From positions 64,584 through 74,721 of the forward strand of contig NWUY0300003048.1 of NCBI GenBank assembly GCA_004151065.3: a stretch of 10,138 nucleotides of DNA. The letters are read 5' to 3'. Positions 7,441 to 10,138 of this stretch are shown here, in pieces. The notes under the pieces were generated by a model, which was not told the origin of the DNA, did not search any database, and worked only from the letters and a program-made list of their open reading frames with translations. Numbering within the stretch: the stretch's first letter is position 1; each line of letters begins with the position of its first letter. The position numbers were made by a program, and so were the translations under genes. Source of the stretch: Larix sibirica (Eukaryota; Streptophyta; Pinopsida; Pinales; Pinaceae).

Positions 7441-7931
7441 GGGTGTATGGGGTATGAGAGACTTCCTAAAATTGCTTTAAATTCAAGTCAAAACCAACTA
7501 CGCCTCAAGCAGACTTGGTGTAAATATACCATGGCTTGGTTAAACCATNCAAGGAAAATTTAGTGGTTAAGAGAAAACTAAGATACTATAAGGAGGTCAT
7601 TAACCCTAATTTGGAAGATCAAAAGTATCGTTCAGTAGTAACGAGGTCAAAGAAAAAAATTAGTATAGCCAATATTAGAACAAACTCTCATGAGCTCCAT
7701 AGAAAAACAGGGCACTCGTCTATTCCTAAAACTCTATGGGCAGAAAGGTTTTTCCATCTTTGTGAGTCTATGATCGTTGAGGATGAAAATCATTTTCTAT
7801 TATAGTGCCCTGATTACACCCACATTAGATCTGAGTTTCATAGTATTCGCTACAATACAAACCTTTTTATCCTCCTTGCCAAAACTATAGTGAGCTTGGA
7901 AAGCTTCTTACCAAGCTTTTTGAGCATATAA
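7441..7931 (+). pseudogene. C-terminal remnant of a second non-LTR retrotransposon
   Basis: Frame 1 from 7441 reads Y-E-R-L-P-K-I-A-L-N-S-S-Q-N and W-C-K-Y-T-M-A-W-L-N-H. At the ambiguous base 7549 the reading jumps to frame 3, with K-L-R-Y-Y-K-E-V-I-N, then I-A-N-I-R-T-N-S-H-E-L-H, and F-H-L-C-E-S-M-I-V-E-D-E-N-H-F-L-L-stop-C-P. The last part is the zinc-binding tail found after the reverse transcriptase in some LINEs (C-x2-C ... E-D-E-x-H-F-L-x-x-C-P). The first Cys is Phe here and a TAG sits at 7803-7805. Reading continues to a TAA at 7929-7931. It does not resemble the zinc motif of the L1 at 6058-6111, so it comes from another family. The upstream reverse transcriptase is absent, either by 5' truncation or loss. 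Confidence 0.65.
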
Positions 7932-8021
7932 TTTTTTTTTTAAAACAAACCGAATAATACCCTTAAAGTCTGATAGACCAAAGTTGGTCTTAGTGGATGT
8001 TCATCATCATCATCATCATCA
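7932..8021 (+). repeat. 3' tail of the second LINE: hairpin plus (TCA)7
   Basis: After the stop come a T-run, the hairpin AGACCAA/TTGGTCT (7975-7981 and 7984-7990), a short spacer TAGTGGATGT, and seven TCA units at 8001-8021. A microsatellite tail next to a hairpin is a known 3' end type of several LINE groups that lack poly(A). Its position just after the zinc-domain remnant supports reading it as that element's 3' terminus. A plain simple repeat is the alternative. Confidence 0.55.
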
Positions 8022-8640
8022 ACATATTTAGTAATTATATTTATGTTTAGTTCATTCAATATGCATGTTTTTTTTAAATTTTAATTACGAAACCACATAA
8101 TAATTTTTATATTAATTATTTTTGAAATAAATTTGATACATCTCATGCACTTAGAGTGTAGAAAACATCTCCCAACATGTTTACAAACATAATTTATATA
8201 AAATTATATATATACGTTTACATAATATGTATTCATAATAACACATATAATGCAATATAAATACATACAATTATAACATAATATGATATAATTTATATAT
8301 TATAAATATATTACATCATAAGCATACAATATTACATAATTTTATATATACAATAAACATATATATTTACATCCTTAACACCAAATATATTATATTATAT
8401 TATTATGATACCATTTAAATATTAATTATAAATAGATCATATATATTATATAATGAAATGGCAAAAAAGTTACAAGCGCGCACATATATGAGATCTAGGG
8501 CTTACGGTTATAGATTATCAAAGTTATGTTATTGAGGAAACTTGGTAGGATTTAAATTCCTACAGTTATATTTTTTTAAGTAAGAGAGAGAAGTTATTCA
8601 TTAATTAATATACAAAATGGTATAACTATGAACTTAAGGG
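8022..8640. other. Very AT-rich region, no gene seen
   Basis: 8160-8460 is almost wholly A and T, with many ATATA-type runs and few G or C bases. No open frame of protein character is visible. An imperfect palindrome, GTAGGATTTAAATTCCTAC, lies at 8545-8563. The stretch could hold old, unrecognisable repeats. Confidence 0.6.
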
Positions 8641-8720
8641 AATCCTCCACACGATGGAAAACACACCCTCTTTGAGCTCTTGAGCCTAAATAATCAACCA
8701 TAATATTAGCATAGAGTTTG
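8560..8720 (-). repeat. Possible LTR end, minus strand (weak)
   Basis: Read on the minus strand, this stretch gives GGAGGATTCCCTTAAGTTC, then ATTTTGTATATTAATTAATG and an ACTTCTCTCTCTTAC run. That order, with TATT-AATGAAT followed by CTCTCT, resembles the R/U5 end of many plant Copia LTRs. I see no partner LTR, primer-binding site or TSD, so this rests on sequence style alone. Confidence 0.25.
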
Positions 8721-8954
8721 AGTCATGTCCATTGTCCAAAACAAGGCATTTCTAGAACTGTAATTGTAAACTTAACATGACCACTATAAAGAATAACTAT
8801 AATTGCTAGGACTCTAATTATGATAAACATAGCTATAAATAATTCTGAGATAAACAAGCTGTGACTATAATAAGTGGAGCTAAAACCATGGAGAGTATAA
8901 CTAAAAGGTTGTAGCCTTAACCAAAAATTTTGACATGGTGCCATAACCAAAAGG
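8641..8954. other. Noncoding stretch, short internal repeats
   Basis: No convincing gene is seen. Three similar phrases, TAACTAAAAGGTT (near 8900), TAACCAAAAATTT (near 8920) and TAACCAAAAGGTT (near 8943), suggest small local duplications. A minus-strand open frame of about 89 codons at 8723-8992 is hydrophobic and overlaps the remnant to its right; it has no recognised motif and may be chance. Confidence 0.45.
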
Positions 8955-9934
8955 TTAAGGGGGAGGAACCTTGCTGGCGTTGGTGGGCTCACTGTCCAAG
9001 TTGATTATTATCAGAGGGGTCGATGTAAAGGCGCCTAGAGCCGCACTGCAAACCCAAAACAAAACCCCTTGTCTATGCATCATGATGTCAAACTTGACAC
9101 ATAGAAAATGAATTCCCACCTTCATCTTTTTAAGCGGTGTGAGATCCTTCTGAATGTCAACAATAGTTTTGTCTCTATCAATAATCATGGATCCCATCAA
9201 TGATTTCATACACCAATAAAGGAAAATGGAATTGTGGTAGAGAGCCATGCATTACCTGGTGTTGACAAGTTCTACCAACCATTTTTCCAACCTTTCCAAG
9301 TTCTCCTTCGAATGCATCTCATCCTACCTAGCCTTAATTAAGTGCTCAGCTGCAATAATTTCTCTCTTGACATGGGCAAGAATATTATGCTAGTAGTGTA
9401 GAGAAGATTTTGTTTCCCTCTTGATATCCTTCGTTGCTTTATGGTTGGACATGGTGGCCTTCCCCTTGTGCTTAGCTCCTCTACCCATGGTGACTCTCCT
9501 AAACTAGATGATGAATTCATTATTTTGTTCTTGTAGCAAATGCCTCCCACAATGCAAGTTTTGTAGCTACTTGTTTGTGTCATAATGCTTTGTGAGAAGG
9601 CGATTGAGTGAGAATAATAGATGATGAACCATATTTTCTTGAATTCTCCATGTTTTTCCATAAGTCCCATCGTTGTCATGGTTCACAATGGCCAAGATAA
9701 CACTCTACTCCTCCCAATGCTTGTTCATCATATCTTCACATCGACTGTACAACTCCTGCATGCAAGCCCCGATACCTACACCACCTTCAAATTTATCCTT
9801 CACTCTCATTATCAAGATAACCTATCCTTCCTCGTACTCCTACATGATCATGAGAATATCATGTCATGGAACCCCTCCCATCTATCATCTCGAGGGTCAT
9901 ACTTGAATGTGGCAAATTCGTTGGACTTCCCCAT
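8955..9934 (-). pseudogene. Unidentified decayed coding remnant, minus strand
   Basis: I do not recognise this protein. A likely start is the ATG at 9934-9932, giving MGKSNEFATFKYDPRDDRWE in one frame. Near 9855 the reading shifts to a second frame that carries protein-like sequence down to a TAA at 8955-8957. In it are acidic and basic helical stretches, for example RCEDMMNKHWEE, LAHVKREIIAAEHLIKAR and ENLERLEKWLVELVNTR. This frame is broken by TAG at 9842, 9824, 9707, 9569, 9506, 9392 and 9326 (first base on the minus strand) and TAA at 9254; the final 97 codons from 9248 are open. A gag-like or structural protein of a transposon, or a dead gene, would fit. An overlapping minus-strand frame at 9338-9679 is open for 113 codons but lacks this character. 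Confidence 0.45.
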
Positions 9935-10138
9935 CTCTACAACCTGTCATGGGGATTTATGGAGTTACAATTAATAAGAATTAGAGATATACCCATTAAT
10001 TGAATTTTGTTATAATCAATAGAGATTGTGCAATGTTTAAAGATTTTATTTCTCTTTTGATTTAACTCGTTTGTCAATAAAATACAAATTATATGCATAT
10101 AATGTGTTTTTGTCACGTCCCCTCCCATCGATCCAACG
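9935..10138. other. AT-rich end of window, no gene seen
   Basis: This lies upstream of the minus-strand remnant. It is AT-rich with no coding character that I trust. If the remnant was once a gene, its promoter would be here, but no clear TATA box can be singled out among the many A/T runs. Confidence 0.5.

Noticed and set aside
8955-9842. An alternative genetic code in which TAG encodes Gln.
   Set aside because: TAA and TGA stops and frameshifts also occur in the same region, and the elements are plant nuclear repeats, so mutation of CAG codons is simpler.
9621-9974. Plus-strand open frame of 117 codons (and another of 77 at 9673-9906).
   Set aside because: They lie antisense to the minus-strand remnant, are rich in Ser, His and Pro as antisense shadows often are, and show no motif.

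Overview
The window reads as repeat-rich nuclear DNA of a land plant, with no intact cellular gene. The best evidence is a plant-type L1 (LINE) retrotransposon whose ORF2 ends in an RNase H domain, carrying a nested hAT-type MITE. The flanks are AT-rich and the coding remnants are heavily decayed. A large, slowly purging genome such as a gymnosperm's would fit, but that is an impression and not shown by the sequence. There are two ambiguous bases, at 1546 and 7549.

Layout. 1-343 is AT-rich flank. 344-359 and 7113-7128 are identical 16-bp direct repeats, read as the target-site duplication (TSD) of a near-complete LINE at 360-7112. In order the LINE has a 5' leader (360-861), a decayed ORF1 (862-2744; DUF4283-like region and a CCHC knuckle), a decayed ORF2 (2744-6825; APE-type endonuclease, reverse transcriptase, zf-RVT-like zinc motif, RNase H), and a 3' UTR ending in a perfect 16-bp hairpin and a short A-run. 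The ORF1 stop and ORF2 start overlap as TAATG. A 365-bp MITE (1387-1751) with an exact 8-bp TSD sits in ORF1, so it arrived after the LINE.

Right of the LINE, 7441-7931 is the C-terminal zinc-binding end of a different non-LTR retrotransposon. Its 3' tail has a small hairpin and a (TCA)7 microsatellite ending at 8021. 8022-8640 is very AT-rich and carries no gene. About 8560-8720 looks on the minus strand like the end of an LTR, a weak call. 8955-9934 holds a minus-strand coding remnant of unknown identity whose main frame is broken by seven TAG stops and one TAA.

How the parts relate. The LINE once supplied RNA binding (ORF1) plus nicking, reverse transcription and RNA removal (ORF2) for target-primed reverse transcription. 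About five frameshifts and sixteen stops in ORF2, and frameshifts, three stops and the MITE in ORF1, make it inactive. I found no CRISPR array, tRNA, rRNA, bacterial operon or novel cellular system. The points of interest are the clean nested-insertion structure, the translation-coupling and 3'-hairpin signals, the repeat-built interior of the MITE, and a TAG-biased pattern of nonsense mutation.
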